Position numbers and translations under genes: made by a program
Source of the DNA: Bacteroidota bacterium
GTDB taxonomy: Bacteria; Bacteroidota; Ignavibacteria; Kapaibacteriales; UBA2268
DNA: 49,350 nucleotides
Assembly (NCBI GenBank): GCA_029974985.1
Contig: JARKQC010000142.1
Coordinates: 1 to 49,350, forward strand
Reading direction: 5' to 3'
Shown here: positions 1-10,194 of the stretch, piece by piece
Layout of the letters: every line of letters begins with the position of its first letter
Numbering within the stretch: position 1 is the stretch's first letter
The notes under the pieces: generated by a model
Database searches by the model: none
What the model saw: only the letters and a program-made list of their open reading frames with translations
What the model was told of the DNA's origin: nothing

Positions 1-204
1 GGTGTGTAATAGTGCATCGGTACATTGATGAGTAATTGTATCCATTTCTTTTTCGAGTTTTTTTATCTTTATATTTGATTCTTCAAATCTACTAAAATCA
101 TCTGATAAAAGTAAAAACTCGTTGGATACCTCGATACATAGCTTTATATGATTTTCAAAATAATCATAAAAATTGTATTCTTTAGGTAAAAAATTTCTAA
201 GCAT
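1..204 (-). CDS. DUF47 (PhoU-like, Pit accessory) family protein, N-terminal part
   Basis: Reading the minus strand from an ATG at 204 gives 68 uninterrupted codons to the window edge. The start MLRNFLPKEYNFYDYFENH and the later stretch KKLEKEMDTITHQCTDALLHT match the N-terminal pattern of DUF47 proteins (MLRxLLPKExxFxxLF, then a helix with E-D-x-I-T-H). DUF47 proteins are PhoU-like helical bundles, usually encoded beside Pit-type inorganic phosphate transporters and thought to modulate them. The rest of the gene, and any pit gene, lies outside the window. It is divergent from porX, with a 258-base AT-rich gap holding the promoters of both. The family call rests on motif recognition of a fragment. 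Confidence 0.72.
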   Translation of the reverse strand, partial: MLRNFLPKEYNFYDYFENHIKLCIEVSNEFLLLSDDFSRFEESNIKIKKLEKEMDTITHQCTDALLHT

Positions 205-462
205 TAATTTTCCAAAATTAAAAAAACATTTATGTAATTATACATTATTCAAAAATAAAATCAATTTTTTAATTAATTTGTTTTTTATTTTCTTTTTAAA
301 ATCATTTTTTAATAATTTAATATAAATTTAAAAAAACAAAATAAAATTTATGTAAAAACGATATGTAAGTAATCGTTTGTCAAATAATTTTGGTTTAATA
401 CTAATGAAGATTGCTACTATTTTTAAAAATTTTAATAATAATTAATTTATTGGAGTGGCAAT

Positions 463-2037
463 ATGGAAAATCAAAAAGGTAAAATTCTTTGGATTGACGA
501 CGAAATCGAAATGCTTCGACCACATATAATCCTTCTTAAACAAAGAGGATACGAAGTTGATACAGCAACAAATGGCGAAGATGCTATCGAAATGGTTCGT
601 TCTCATCATTATAGTTTAATTTTTTTAGACGAAACTATGGTTGGTATCTCTGGATTAGAAACATTACCTGTTTTAAAATCTATTGACCCTACTACTCCCA
701 TAGTTATGGTTACAAAAAATGAAGCTGAAAGTTTGATGGAGGACGCTATTGGCAATAAAATAGATGATTATCTTACTAAACCAGTAAATCCGACGCAAAT
801 TTTATTAGCAGTAAAAAAGTTTTTAGAAGCCTCGCGTATAGAAGAAGAAAAATTTACACAAGTATATTTATCTGGATTTGCTGAAATTTCTCGGAAAATG
901 CTCGATAGAATGGTATGGAATGATTGGGTAGAAATTTATACAAAACTTGTTTCTTGGTCATTGGATTTGGATAGAATGCCTAATTCTGCTCTTAAACAAA
1001 CTCTTGATGATCAATTTAGAGAAGCAAATGCAGAATTTTCAAAATTTGTTGAAGACAATTATCAAACTTGGATTCAAAAAAAATATACAGAAGCAGACCC
1101 TGTATTATCGCCACATTTACTTGATACTTATTTACAGACTCTATTACAAGATGGAAAAAATGTATTGATGTTTGTTGTGGACTGTATGCGTTACGACCAA
1201 TGGCTTATGATGCAGCAATTAATTTCTCAATATTATTCTTTTAAAACAAATTTTTATTGTGCTATATTACCAACTGCTACACAATTTGCACGTAACTCAA
1301 TTTTTGCTGGATTATTCCCTGCTGATATAAAAAAGCACTACCCACAATGGTGGAGTTCCGATACAAATAGCGAAGACCATAAATTGAATGCTTACGAAAA
1401 AGAACTATTAGAAGCATGGATTGAAAGAAGAAGAATAAAGCTAAAAAATAAACCAGCTTATATTAAAATTTTTGATACCGAATTCGGGCAAAAAATTGAA
1501 CGAGATATTCATCAATTTAAGAATAATCAACTAACTGCTATTGTTATAAATGCTGTAGATATGATTGCACATTCACGTTCTGATTATGCTATTCTTAAAG
1601 AGATAGCACCCGACGAATCCGCATATCGTTCATTAACGAAATCGTGGTTCCAACATTCGAGTTTTCTTGGTATGCTAAAAGCATTATCAACTTACAAAGA
1701 TTTAAAAGTAATTGTAACAACTGACCACGGCTCTATTCGTTGTATGCGAGGTGTTAAAGTTTTAGGTGATAGAGATACATCTACTAATTTAAGATATAAA
1801 TTCGGAAAAAATGTAAAAGCTGATAATAGACACGCAATTCAATTATCAAGACCCGAAGAATTTCGTTTGCCTTCGCAAGGTATTACAGTTAATAATATTA
1901 TTGCAAAAGAAGATTATTATTTTGTATATCCAACGGATTATCATCATTATTTAAATAGATATCGTGATAGTTTTCAGCACGGTGGAGTTTCTATGGAGGA
2001 AATGATTGTTCCATTTATTGAACTTACTCCACGTTAG
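463..2037 (+). CDS. porX: PorX-type response regulator with PglZ domain (T9SS regulator)
   Basis: The 524-residue protein has an N-terminal receiver domain (about 5-125) with acidic pocket D12/D13, phospho-acceptor D56 and K107 in the TKP motif. A helical linker follows, then a PglZ/alkaline-phosphatase-superfamily domain (about 220-520). Visible metal and active-site elements are VVDCMRYD around D240, the PTAT segment with T271/T273, and TTDHG towards the C-terminus. This receiver-plus-PglZ architecture is that of PorX, which in Bacteroidetes regulates type IX secretion together with kinase PorY and sigma factor SigP; the PglZ part is a zinc-dependent phosphodiesterase. GGAG lies 8-9 bases before the ATG. 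No porY or sigP is adjacent. T9SS sorting tails elsewhere in the window support the assignment. Confidence 0.93.
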   Translation: MENQKGKILWIDDEIEMLRPHIILLKQRGYEVDTATNGEDAIEMVRSHHYSLIFLDETMVGISGLETLPVLKSIDPTTPIVMVTKNEAESLMEDAIGNKIDDYLTKPVNPTQILLAVKKFLEASRIEEEKFTQVYLSGFAEISRKMLDRMVWNDWVEIYTKLVSWSLDLDRMPNSALKQTLDDQFREANAEFSKFVEDNYQTWIQKKYTEADPVLSPHLLDTYLQTLLQDGKNVLMFVVDCMRYDQWLMMQQLISQYYSFKTNFYCAILPTATQFARNSIFAGLFPADIKKHYPQWWSSDTNSEDHKLNAYEKELLEAWIERRRIKLKNKPAYIKIFDTEFGQKIERDIHQFKNNQLTAIVINAVDMIAHSRSDYAILKEIAPDESAYRSLTKSWFQHSSFLGMLKALSTYKDLKVIVTTDHGSIRCMRGVKVLGDRDTSTNLRYKFGKNVKADNRHAIQLSRPEEFRLPSQGITVNNIIAKEDYYFVYPTDYHHYLNRYRDSFQHGGVSMEEMIVPFIELTPR

Positions 2038-2112
2038 AAATTTATCTATCTTATTAAAGACAGCTTTTTTTGAATATTTTTTTTAAGAATATCATTTTTG
2101 TAAAAATTTTTC

Positions 2113-2143
2113 TTTGTTATTTCAAAAAAAGTTAGTACTTTTG
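2113..2143 (+). promoter_or_regulatory. Bacteroidetes-type promoter of tRNA-Phe
   Basis: TTTG at 2113-2116 and TACTTTTG at 2136-2143 are separated by 19 bases. This exactly fits the Bacteroidetes housekeeping pattern TTTG-N19-21-TAnnTTTG. Transcription would start around 2150, about a dozen bases before the mature tRNA. Confidence 0.75.
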
Positions 2144-2162
2144 AATTCTGTAATTTTGAGCT

Positions 2163-2235
<73 letters not shown>

Positions 2236-2581
2236 CTGCATTAATTTTGAATTGAAACATTTTTGCTGTTTCACGCCCATCATCTCTACAAAGAAACAAC
2301 TTTGATAATCTTGTAAGTATTATAAAATATCATATTTTCAGGGTTTTTAAATTTAAGAAAAAAACAGTACCTTGCAGAATTTTATTAGCACTAATCTCAT
2401 TTTTTTTCAATAAGAAAATTTACTTTATGGAGTGGACAGATAAGAATGCTTATCCTATCCATTTACAAAGATTAGATGTCCTACACCTTTGGAAGTATAG
2501 GACATCTGTTGAAATAATAATGTATTTATTAAGAAATTAAGAATAATTTAACCAATTATTTTTTTAATTAAATTAAATATT
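2236..2581. other. Intergenic region with two tandem hairpins
   Basis: This 346-base gap lies between tRNA-Phe (+) and the end of fumC (-) and contains no convincing gene. Two hairpins sit in it. One is GATAAG (2439-2444) / CTTATC (2449-2454) with outer GGA/TCC at 2434-2436 and 2458-2460. The other has a perfect 10-bp stem, AGATGTCCTA (2474-2483) / TAGGACATCT (2498-2507). Neither is followed by a clear T-run, so they may be convergent termination or processing structures or part of an unknown RNA. A 37-codon open frame (2427-2540) spans them and is not credible as a gene. Confidence 0.5.
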
Positions 2582-3979
2582 TTATTTCTTAATATTTGGT
2601 CCTAACATATCTTCGGGACGAACTAATTTAGAAAATTCTTCGGCTGTTAAAATGCCTAATTCAACTGCGGCATCTTTTAATGTGCCACCAGTATGATGAG
2701 CATGTTTAGCAATTTTTGCCGCATTATCATATCCAATATGAGGGTTTAATGCAGTTACAAGCATTAGAGTATTATCTACAAAATGTTGAATTTTCTCTTT
2801 ATTTGCTTCGATTCCTACGGCGCAATGCTCGTTAAACATTTTCATACTATCAGACATTAATCTAACTGATTGCAAGAAATTATATATAATAACGGGTTTG
2901 AACACATTTAATTCAAAGTTACCTTGTGAACCGCCGAAGTTTATAGAGGCGTCGTTACCCATTACTTGTACAGCCACCATTGTCATTGCTTCGGATTGTG
3001 TCGGATTTACTTTACCCGGCATAATTGAAGAGCCCGGTTCGTTTTCGGGAATAGTAAGCTCTCCTATCCCGCAACGTGGTCCAGAAGCCAACCAACGAAT
3101 ATCATTTGCAATTTTCATCAATGAAGAAGCTAATGTTTTCAATGCACCGTGAGCAAAAACTAATGCATCGTGTGATGCTAAAGCCTCGAATTTATTTGGT
3201 GCCGAAACAAATGGCAAACTAGTTAATTCGGCAATTTTTGCTGCAACTTTTTCAGCAAATTGTGGATGAGTGTTTAAACCAGTACCAACGGCTGTACCAC
3301 CAAGTGCTAATTTATAAATTCCAGGTAAAACTAAATTTACTCTTTCAATAGCATCGTCAAGCTGTTGTACATAAGCAGAAAATTCCTGACCTAATGACAA
3401 TGGAACAGCATCCATAAGATGAGTTCTACCAACCTTGATTATATCTTTAAATTCATTTGCTTTTGCGTTTAATGTATCACGTAATTGCTTAATTGAAGGC
3501 AATAATCTATGTACCAAAGCTTCTGCGGCTGCGATATGCATAGCAGTTGGGAAAGTATCGTTAGAAGATTGAGATTTATTAACATCATCATTTGGGTGAA
3601 TAGGTTTTTTGCTACCCATTTCGCCACCAGCAATTTCGATAGCTCTATTAGAAATCACCTCATTAGAATTCATATTCGATTGAGTACCCGAGCCCGTCTG
3701 CCAAATTGATAATGGAAAATGAGCGTCTAATTTACCTTCTATAACCTCATCTGCGGCTTGCACAATAAGAACTTCTTTTTCTTTTGGCAAAACACCGAGT
3801 TCACAATTAGTAATCGCAGCAGCTTTTTTAAGAATTCCCATACCGCGAATTACTTCTCTTGGCATTTTTTCTATACCAATATCAAAATGAATTAAAGATC
3901 TTGCTGATTGAGCGCCCCAATAGACATTTGTTGGCACTTCAATTTCACCCATTGAATCTTTTTCGATTCTAAAATTCAT
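2582..3979 (-). CDS. fumC: Fumarate hydratase class II
   Basis: Class II fumarase reversibly hydrates fumarate to L-malate in the TCA cycle; it is a cytosolic homotetramer without iron. The 465-residue length is typical. The superfamily signature [11 protein letters not shown] is at about 316-326 and contains the catalytic serine loop. The GRTHLMDA segment is at about 184-191, and [14 protein letters not shown] near 96-109 is a substrate-binding loop. The open frame extends nine codons further upstream, but AGGTG lies just before the ATG at 3979, and the protein then begins [16 protein letters not shown] as fumarases usually do. The gene is monocistronic. Confidence 0.95.
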   Translation of the reverse strand: MNFRIEKDSMGEIEVPTNVYWGAQSARSLIHFDIGIEKMPREVIRGMGILKKAAAITNCELGVLPKEKEVLIVQAADEVIEGKLDAHFPLSIWQTGSGTQSNMNSNEVISNRAIEIAGGEMGSKKPIHPNDDVNKSQSSNDTFPTAMHIAAAEALVHRLLPSIKQLRDTLNAKANEFKDIIKVGRTHLMDAVPLSLGQEFSAYVQQLDDAIERVNLVLPGIYKLALGGTAVGTGLNTHPQFAEKVAAKIAELTSLPFVSAPNKFEALASHDALVFAHGALKTLASSLMKIANDIRWLASGPRCGIGELTIPENEPGSSIMPGKVNPTQSEAMTMVAVQVMGNDASINFGGSQGNFELNVFKPVIIYNFLQSVRLMSDSMKMFNEHCAVGIEANKEKIQHFVDNTLMLVTALNPHIGYDNAAKIAKHAHHTGGTLKDAAVELGILTAEEFSKLVRPEDMLGPNIKK

Positions 3980-4122
3980 GGCACACCTATTCGATTTTTT
4001 ATACAAATAATAATAGTTTTAAGAATTTATAAAAATAAGATTTTTTTATTTAATAAACAATATATATACATATAATTTTGTATTTTTATACAATTTTATT
4101 TAATTATTCGATAATAATATTT

Positions 4123-4371
4123 ATGATTTCAATATTTGGATTTATTGCCGCTTTTTGTACAACAATTAGTTTTATTCCTCAAATAATAAAAATTTTAAAA
4201 GAAAAAAATACTCGCGATATTTCTATTGGAATGTATATTATTTTTACTTTTGGTATATTAATGTGGCTAATATATGGAATTATGCTAAATGAATTACCAA
4301 TAATTATTGCTAATTTTTTCACATTAGTATTTTCTTGTATTATACTTTATTTTAAATTTAAAAATGGATAA
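4123..4371 (+). CDS. SemiSWEET-type PQ-loop sugar transporter
   Basis: The 82-residue protein has three predicted membrane helices, the size and layout of one bacterial SemiSWEET unit, which dimerises to form a sugar pore. The PQ motif is in FIPQIIKI near residues 18-25 of helix 1, followed by the family-typical loop KEKNTRDISIGMYI, then WLIYG in helix 2. The open frame continues upstream to a TTG at 4078, adding a hydrophobic extension. The ATG at 4123 gives the canonical family N-terminus and is preferred, although no clear ribosome-binding site is visible. It stands alone between fumC and glnS, so the substrate cannot be inferred from context. Confidence 0.85.
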   Translation: MISIFGFIAAFCTTISFIPQIIKILKEKNTRDISIGMYIIFTFGILMWLIYGIMLNELPIIIANFFTLVFSCIILYFKFKNG

Positions 4372-4486
4372 ACTCTTGTTTAATTATTATTTTGTGCCAA
4401 ATTATTTTCAACGTAAATAAAACAAGTCAAAAACCGTTTCTATAATATTATTTTAATACACATTTTTTTAGGATTATTTCAATAGT

Positions 4487-6205
4487 ATGGAAAACAACAA
4501 GCATATAAGTAATGATGCAAATTCTGACAAAGAACGTAAGCCAGCTCCTAATTTTATTCGTAATATAATAATCGAAGATAATAGGACGGGAAAATGGAAT
4601 CAAAGAGTTCATACACGTTTCCCTCCCGAACCTAATGGCTATCTACATATTGGTCATGCTAAATCAATTTGTTTAAATTTTGGAATGGCAAAGGAATTCG
4701 GCGGAGTAACTAATTTAAGATTTGACGATACAAATCCCGTAAAAGAAGATGTTGAATATGTTGATTCGATTATGGAAGATGTCCGTTGGCTCGGATTTGA
4801 CTGGGAAGATAGATTATATTATGCTTCCGACTATTTTGGACAGCTTTTTGAATATGCTTGTGAATTAATTAAAAAAGGCAAAGCTTTTGTTTGCGATTTA
4901 AGTTTTGACGAAATGAGGGAATATCGCGGTACTTTAACAAAACCGGGTAAAAATAGCCCTTATAGAGATAGAACTATCGAAGAAAATTTAGACTTATTTT
5001 TAAGAATGAAAAATGGTGAATTTCCAGATGGAACAAAAGTTTTAAGAGCTAAAATTGATATGTCGCATCCGAATATTACAATGAGAGACCCAGTTATTTA
5101 TAGAATACGCAGAGCTAATCACCATAGAACTGGCGACAAATGGTGCATTTATCCAATGTATGATTTTACTCATTGCATTTCTGATTCTATCGAACGAATT
5201 ACTCATTCGCTTTGCACACTCGAATTTGAAAATAATAGACCTATTTATGACTGGTTTCTTGATGAATTAGATTTATATCACCCTCAACAAATTGAATTTG
5301 CAAGGCTTAACCTAAATTATACTGTTATGAGTAAACGAAAGTTATTACAGCTTGTTCAGGAAAAATACGTAAGCGGTTGGGACGACCCTCGTATGCCAAC
5401 TATCTGTGGACTAAGGCGTAGAGGTTATACGCCCGAATCAATACGTAATTTTGCAGAAATGATTGGAGTTGCTAAAAATGAAAGCGTCGTTGAATTTAGT
5501 CAATTGGAATTTGCTATTAGAGACCATTTGAATAAAATAGCTCAGCGCGTTATGGTAGTATTAAATCCATTAAAAATTACTATTACAAATTATCCCGAAA
5601 CAGAAAGTGAAGAACTCGATGCAGTTAATAGTCCCGAAGATGAAAATGCTGGCACTCGTAAAATTCCTTTTGATAGAGAGCTTTATATTGAAAAAGATGA
5701 TTTTATGGAAAATCCGCCTAAGAAATTTTTCAGATTATCACCGGGTAGCGAAGTAAGGCTTAGATATGCTTACATAATTAGATGTGATGATGTAATTAAA
5801 GACGAAAATGGTAATATTATTGAATTATTATGTACTTATTATCCCGAAACTAAAAGTGGTTTACCAAGTGAGAAAAAAGTAAAATCAACTATTCATTGGG
5901 TTTCTGCAAAACATTCTTTTGACGCAGAAGTTAGAATTTATGAGCAACTTTCATTAATAGAAAATGCTGGTGAAATCGAAGAAGGAAAAGAATTTACAGA
6001 TTACTTAAATCCAAATTCTTTACAAATAATCCCAAATGCAAAAATCGAACCTTCTTTAATGTCAGTAAATATTGGTGATAAATTCCAATTCGAAAGGTTA
6101 GGTTATTTTTGCGTAGATAAAGATTCAACAAAAGATAAAAAAGTATTTAATAGAACTGTAACTTTAAAAGATACTTGGGCAAAAATTGCTAAAAAAGATA
6201 ATTAA
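4487..6205 (+). CDS. glnS: Glutaminyl-tRNA synthetase
   Basis: This class I aminoacyl-tRNA synthetase (572 residues) charges tRNA-Gln with glutamine in the cytosol. The HIGH motif appears as [14 protein letters not shown] (H54-H57) and the KMSKS-type loop as VMSKRK (280-285). RFDDTNP (79-85) and the anticodon-binding beta-barrel region (about 345-560), containing [18 protein letters not shown], are typical of bacterial GlnRS and separate it from GltX. A hairpin terminator follows the stop codon. Having GlnRS suggests direct charging of tRNA-Gln, though a GatCAB pathway elsewhere cannot be excluded. Confidence 0.96.
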   Translation: MENNKHISNDANSDKERKPAPNFIRNIIIEDNRTGKWNQRVHTRFPPEPNGYLHIGHAKSICLNFGMAKEFGGVTNLRFDDTNPVKEDVEYVDSIMEDVRWLGFDWEDRLYYASDYFGQLFEYACELIKKGKAFVCDLSFDEMREYRGTLTKPGKNSPYRDRTIEENLDLFLRMKNGEFPDGTKVLRAKIDMSHPNITMRDPVIYRIRRANHHRTGDKWCIYPMYDFTHCISDSIERITHSLCTLEFENNRPIYDWFLDELDLYHPQQIEFARLNLNYTVMSKRKLLQLVQEKYVSGWDDPRMPTICGLRRRGYTPESIRNFAEMIGVAKNESVVEFSQLEFAIRDHLNKIAQRVMVVLNPLKITITNYPETESEELDAVNSPEDENAGTRKIPFDRELYIEKDDFMENPPKKFFRLSPGSEVRLRYAYIIRCDDVIKDENGNIIELLCTYYPETKSGLPSEKKVKSTIHWVSAKHSFDAEVRIYEQLSLIENAGEIEEGKEFTDYLNPNSLQIIPNAKIEPSLMSVNIGDKFQFERLGYFCVDKDSTKDKKVFNRTVTLKDTWAKIAKKDN

Positions 6206-6214
6206 TATTATGTG

Positions 6215-6254
6215 AGGCTAACTCATTTTTTTGATTTAGCCTTATTTTTTTTAA
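6215..6254 (+). terminator. Rho-independent terminator after glnS
   Basis: Stem AGGCTAA (6215-6221) pairs with TTAGCCT (6236-6242) across a T-rich loop and is followed by TATTTTTTTT. It lies about 10 bases after the glnS stop. Confidence 0.7.
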
Positions 6255-6480
6255 ATTATTTTTTAATTGTAATTTGAATTTTCTTTTGTAAGATACTATC
6301 TAAATAGATATATTTTCAATGGCTTTATCTACATTGTTTGAGATTGTTTTATTTTAAAAATTAAATAATTATAGAATCAACTCATTAAATCATATCAATA
6401 AAATAGTTAGATATATATTACTAAAAAAAATAAGTATTTTTGAATAATTTTTTTTAAATTTTATAATTTGAAATTCTTAT

Positions 6481-7008
6481 ATGCATAATAATAAAATTAA
6501 TACTGAGCTGAATGATGAATTATATTGGTATGTTTTTTATACAAGAAGCCGTTTTGAAAAAAAAGTTTTTGAAAATTTAAAGCAACTTGGTTATGAATCA
6601 TTTTTACCATTAGTAAAAACAGTTCGTAAATGGAGCGATAGAAAAAAAATAGTAGAACTACCACTTTTTTCATCATATATTTTTATTCGTATTTCAAAAT
6701 ATAATATTAGTGAAATTACAAAAATAAATGGAATCATTAGATACATTGTTTTTAATAATAGACCAGCAATAATCAAAGATTCTGAAATTGAGCGTATTAA
6801 ATTTGTGTTAAATAATAAAACAGAAATTGAAGTAATTGATGGCATTCTCAAAGAAGGTGTGGAAGTTACAATCAATTCTGGTGTACTTAAAGGTTACAAA
6901 GGCAAAGTAGTTGAATTAAGCGGCACTAAAAAGTTAATAATTGAAATTGAAAGTATTAATAAAACAATGTTAATTACTATTGATAAAGATAGTCTAATAA
7001 AAGTATAA
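6481..7008 (+). CDS. NusG-family antiterminator paralogue (UpxY/RfaH/LoaP-like)
   Basis: This 175-residue protein has an NGN domain (about 15-105), recognisable from WYVFYTRSRFEKKVFENLKQLGYESFLP and LFSSYIFIRI. A KOW domain follows (about 122-160: GVEVTINSGVLKGYKGKVVEL). NusG paralogues bind RNA polymerase and help it read through long, often surface-polysaccharide operons. The housekeeping nusG normally sits beside secE and rplK; neither is here, and the gene is monocistronic. A specialised paralogue is therefore more likely than NusG itself. The 226-base leader after the glnS terminator holds no other gene. No capsule operon follows directly, so its target is unknown. Confidence 0.85.
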   Translation: MHNNKINTELNDELYWYVFYTRSRFEKKVFENLKQLGYESFLPLVKTVRKWSDRKKIVELPLFSSYIFIRISKYNISEITKINGIIRYIVFNNRPAIIKDSEIERIKFVLNNKTEIEVIDGILKEGVEVTINSGVLKGYKGKVVELSGTKKLIIEIESINKTMLITIDKDSLIKV

Positions 7009-7023
7009 AAAATGAGTTTCAAA

Positions 7024-7836
7024 TTATAAATTAAGAGCATTATAAATTGTTTTTAATTTACTTATCAATTCAACATTATGCACTCTAATAAAATCTATTT
7101 TAAATTTTAATAATAAACTATGTATGATAAGAGTTCCAATATCTCTTTTTTCAGGTGTCTTTTCTTTTAAAATATGTCCAATAAATGCTTTTCTTGATAT
7201 ACCAAGCAATATAGGATAATTCAAATTATAGAATTTATCAATATTATTTATTATTTCAATATTATGTTCATATCCTTTTGCAAAACCTATTCCGGGGTCA
7301 ATAATTATTTTACTAATTTTTTTTGACTCAGCTTTTTTTATAGATTCTTTTAATTCATTCTTCACTTCGTTTATAGTATCATTATAAAAAGGATTATTTT
7401 GCATTATTTTTGGATTTTCGCGAGAATGCATTAATATTAACGGAACATTATATTCATAAGCTAAATCTGCTAACTTAGGTTCGAATCTTAATCCCGAAAT
7501 ATCATTCAAAAAATTTGCTCCACAATCTAATGCTTCTTTGGCGACCTCATATTTAGTTGTATCAATAGAAATTTTAATATTAGAGTTAATTTTTTTTAAA
7601 TTTTTTATTATAGGAATGACTCTATTAAGTTCAGTCTCAATATTTACAGGTTCTGAGCCCGGACGCGTACTTTCTCCACCAATATCAATAATATCAACAC
7701 CCCAATCGAGCATTTTTAAACTATGCTCAACAGCACTATCAACATTAGTAATTTTTCCACCATCAGAAAACGAATCGGGAGTGATATTAACTATCCCCAT
7801 AACTAAGGGGAAATTATGTGAATTAAAGAGTTTCAT
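7024..7836 (-). CDS. folP: Dihydropteroate synthase
   Basis: DHPS condenses 6-hydroxymethyl-7,8-dihydropterin pyrophosphate with p-aminobenzoate in folate synthesis and is the sulfonamide target. The 270-residue TIM barrel shows the two signature regions: PLVMGIVNITPDSFSDGG near the N-terminus and DIGGESTRPGS about 40 residues later. ISIDTTKYEVA, NDISGL, DPGIGFAKG and LLGISRKAFIG follow. The start is uncertain. The ATG at 7836 is preceded by GGA and overlaps the upstream gene by 14 bases; ATGs at 7854 and 7851 would add up to six residues. It is encoded just after, and probably translationally coupled to, the LON-domain gene. Confidence 0.95.
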   Translation of the reverse strand: MKLFNSHNFPLVMGIVNITPDSFSDGGKITNVDSAVEHSLKMLDWGVDIIDIGGESTRPGSEPVNIETELNRVIPIIKNLKKINSNIKISIDTTKYEVAKEALDCGANFLNDISGLRFEPKLADLAYEYNVPLILMHSRENPKIMQNNPFYNDTINEVKNELKESIKKAESKKISKIIIDPGIGFAKGYEHNIEIINNIDKFYNLNYPILLGISRKAFIGHILKEKTPEKRDIGTLIIHSLLLKFKIDFIRVHNVELISKLKTIYNALNL

Positions 7837-8455
7837 TTTGTAAATATCCATCATTTTTAATAATATTTGAAATTATCTCTGCTCGTTTTATTAGTGGTTG
7901 AATTTTTCTCAAATGTTTGCTTATATGCTCAAGCCTTGCATTTTCACTTCTAATTGCTAATAAAAATTGCTTTTGTTCGGGTGTAAGGCCAACTTTTTGA
8001 GCAATTAAAAAAGATGGATACTGAACTTTTATATCATTCATATTAATTTTATCAATTTTTAAACTTGTAATACCATCAGCAATTTTGTTAAAAAGTCTTA
8101 TTGCTTCTTCTAAAAGTTTTTCGTCTCTACCATAATCTTCATCTGCAAAGGGTTCGATTTCTGCAATGTAATATGGTTTTTCACGTTCATTAAAATTTAG
8201 TAAACGGTATCTGGAAACGCCTTGAACAATAATATCCATTTTTCCGTCGGAATATTTTTTTAATACTTGCTGAACTAATGCAGTGCAACCTATATCATTA
8301 ATACCACTTGAATTGATGTAGTTAATACCAAATTCAAGATTACCATTATAACAATCATTAATAAGATGTTTATATCTATCCTCAAATATATGTAATGGAT
8401 AAATTGATTCGGGAAAAAGTATTATATTAAGCGGAAATAAACCAATTTTGATCAT
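7823..8455 (-). CDS. LON substrate-binding (N-terminal) domain protein
   Basis: This 210-residue protein matches the N-terminal domain of Lon proteases: IGLFPLNIILFPESIYPLHIFEDRYKHLI opens it in the family pattern. There is no AAA+ or peptidase part, so it is a stand-alone LON-domain protein, a widespread family of unclear function. The second half (about 110-205) is helical, including SFLIAQKVGLTPEQKQFLLAI, typical of these proteins. Its stop lies inside the start of folP, making a two-gene operon. Confidence 0.88.
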   Translation of the reverse strand: MIKIGLFPLNIILFPESIYPLHIFEDRYKHLINDCYNGNLEFGINYINSSGINDIGCTALVQQVLKKYSDGKMDIIVQGVSRYRLLNFNEREKPYYIAEIEPFADEDYGRDEKLLEEAIRLFNKIADGITSLKIDKINMNDIKVQYPSFLIAQKVGLTPEQKQFLLAIRSENARLEHISKHLRKIQPLIKRAEIISNIIKNDGYLQNETL

Positions 8456-8646
8456 AATAAAAATTATAATTTATTTTCAATATTTTTACAAGTTCTAATA
8501 TAACATAAATTCTTTAATTCTAAAATAATAATAAAAAATTCTAAAAAAAAATAATTATCAATGTTTTAAAAAAAAAAAATATGATATTTGTAGTTGATAA
8601 AATTGTTAAGTTAATTTAACTTTTGTATTATATTATAGAGTAGTCA

Positions 8647-10194
8647 ATGAAAATATCATTATTTTATATTTATTTATTATTATTTTTTACAACAATTGAT
8701 TTCTGTTTTTCTCAGCCAATTGATAATTCAAAAATTGTAGTAATTGATAATATACTAATTAATGGGCAAATTGCAAATTTTTCAAATAATAGAATAATTG
8801 CTTCCGAAAATGATTCAATTACTATAAATTATAAATTGAAAGTAAACGAAGGTACTCCGCAAACAGCATTTTTATTTCAAACAACATTTAGAAATGGCTT
8901 AGACTCATCAATTAAGACAATGGGTGTTACGACTATTGTATTTAAAAATTTAAAGAATGATAAATATTTTTTAAGAATCTCTGCATTTGATTTACAAAGA
9001 AAATGGAGTGCAGTACCCGTTGAATTAATTTTTGATATTGATAATGAAAAAGTTGAATTACTGAAAGTTAAGGACTCTTTAGATATAAGAATTAAAACAA
9101 TGCTTGATTTGGTTAAAAATCCACCTAAAAACGCACTCGAAGCTGAAAGTGGATTAAACACTTTTGCATATATTTTAATCGCATTATCTCTAATATTGTT
9201 TGTTTTATTTATTTATACATTTTTACAATTACAAAAAACTAAAAAATTTCAAAAATCAAATACTGATAGCAATAAGCAATTCGATTCTAATTTGCTACAA
9301 AATATGGTTTATAAAACTGATTTTGATACACTACAACTCGAATGTAGTAGGCAAAAAGCAGAAATTGCTTCTCTTCGCGGACAAATTGACGCTATGAATG
9401 TTCGTAGCTCACAACTTACCAATCAAAACAAAGATTTACAAAATAGTTTAACTAAATTATCTAAACATAAAACAGAACTCGAAGAATTACAACAACAAAA
9501 AGATGAATTATTTGCTGTAATTATTCACGATATTAAAAACCCAGCTTCGTTAATAAAAAGCTTAGTTGAATTATTAACTTCTTATGATTTATCTGCTACT
9601 GAGCAACAAGAGATTATTAATGATATTGCGAATACTACTATAAAGATAGTTGCTTTGTCGCAAGAAGTATCAAGAATATTATCGCTCGAATCAAGTAAAA
9701 TGATGCTTAATTTCGAAAAATGCGATTTAAATCAGGTCGTGCAAGATGTATTCCATCGTAATTACATAAATGCAAAAAATAAAAACCTAAATATGTTTCA
9801 CGAGCTTGATAATACATTACCTGATGCTGAAATTGACCCTCAAAGAATTGATGAAGTAATTGATAACTTGATTTCTAATGCAATTAAATATACTTCCGTC
9901 GGAGGTACAATTAGTGTTAAAACGCTAAGACAAGACGATAATCTTGTTTTTGAAGTCTCGGATAATGGACTTGGACTTACCGAAGAAGATTTAAAACACG
10001 CCTTTCAACGTGGTGCAAGACTTAGTGCAAAACCAACACAAGGCGAATCAACTACTGGACTTGGGCTTTGGATTGTAAAAAAATTGCTTGATGCTCATAA
10101 TGGTAAAGTATGGGTGAAAAGTACTGTAGGCAAAGGCTCGACTTTTTCATTTTCTATACCAAAAAATCAACCACAAATTCAAGTGGATATCTAA
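8647..10194 (+). CDS. Membrane sensor histidine kinase with periplasmic Y_Y_Y-like domain
   Basis: A signal peptide (1-22) is followed by a beta-rich periplasmic domain (about 25-155). Its end, YFLRISAFDLQRKWS, resembles the Y_Y_Y (three-tyrosine) domain of hybrid sensors. One membrane helix (174-194), a coiled coil (about 225-285), HisKA with H294 in IIHDIKNP, and HATPase_c follow. The HATPase shows N-box NLISNAIKYT (407-416), G1 DNGLG (439-443) and G2 GLGLW (471-475). It should autophosphorylate H294 in response to an envelope signal. No response regulator is adjacent. The orphan kinase and the orphan PorX 6.6 kb away could be partners, but this is only an inference; the kinase does not have an obvious PorY layout. 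Confidence 0.9.
   Translation: MKISLFYIYLLLFFTTIDFCFSQPIDNSKIVVIDNILINGQIANFSNNRIIASENDSITINYKLKVNEGTPQTAFLFQTTFRNGLDSSIKTMGVTTIVFKNLKNDKYFLRISAFDLQRKWSAVPVELIFDIDNEKVELLKVKDSLDIRIKTMLDLVKNPPKNALEAESGLNTFAYILIALSLILFVLFIYTFLQLQKTKKFQKSNTDSNKQFDSNLLQNMVYKTDFDTLQLECSRQKAEIASLRGQIDAMNVRSSQLTNQNKDLQNSLTKLSKHKTELEELQQQKDELFAVIIHDIKNPASLIKSLVELLTSYDLSATEQQEIINDIANTTIKIVALSQEVSRILSLESSKMMLNFEKCDLNQVVQDVFHRNYINAKNKNLNMFHELDNTLPDAEIDPQRIDEVIDNLISNAIKYTSVGGTISVKTLRQDDNLVFEVSDNGLGLTEEDLKHAFQRGARLSAKPTQGESTTGLGLWIVKKLLDAHNGKVWVKSTVGKGSTFSFSIPKNQPQIQVDI

Noticed and set aside
2427..2540. 37-codon open frame between tRNA-Phe and fumC
   Set aside because: It spans both tandem hairpins, has no ribosome-binding site and no family resemblance; the inverted repeats explain the sequence better.
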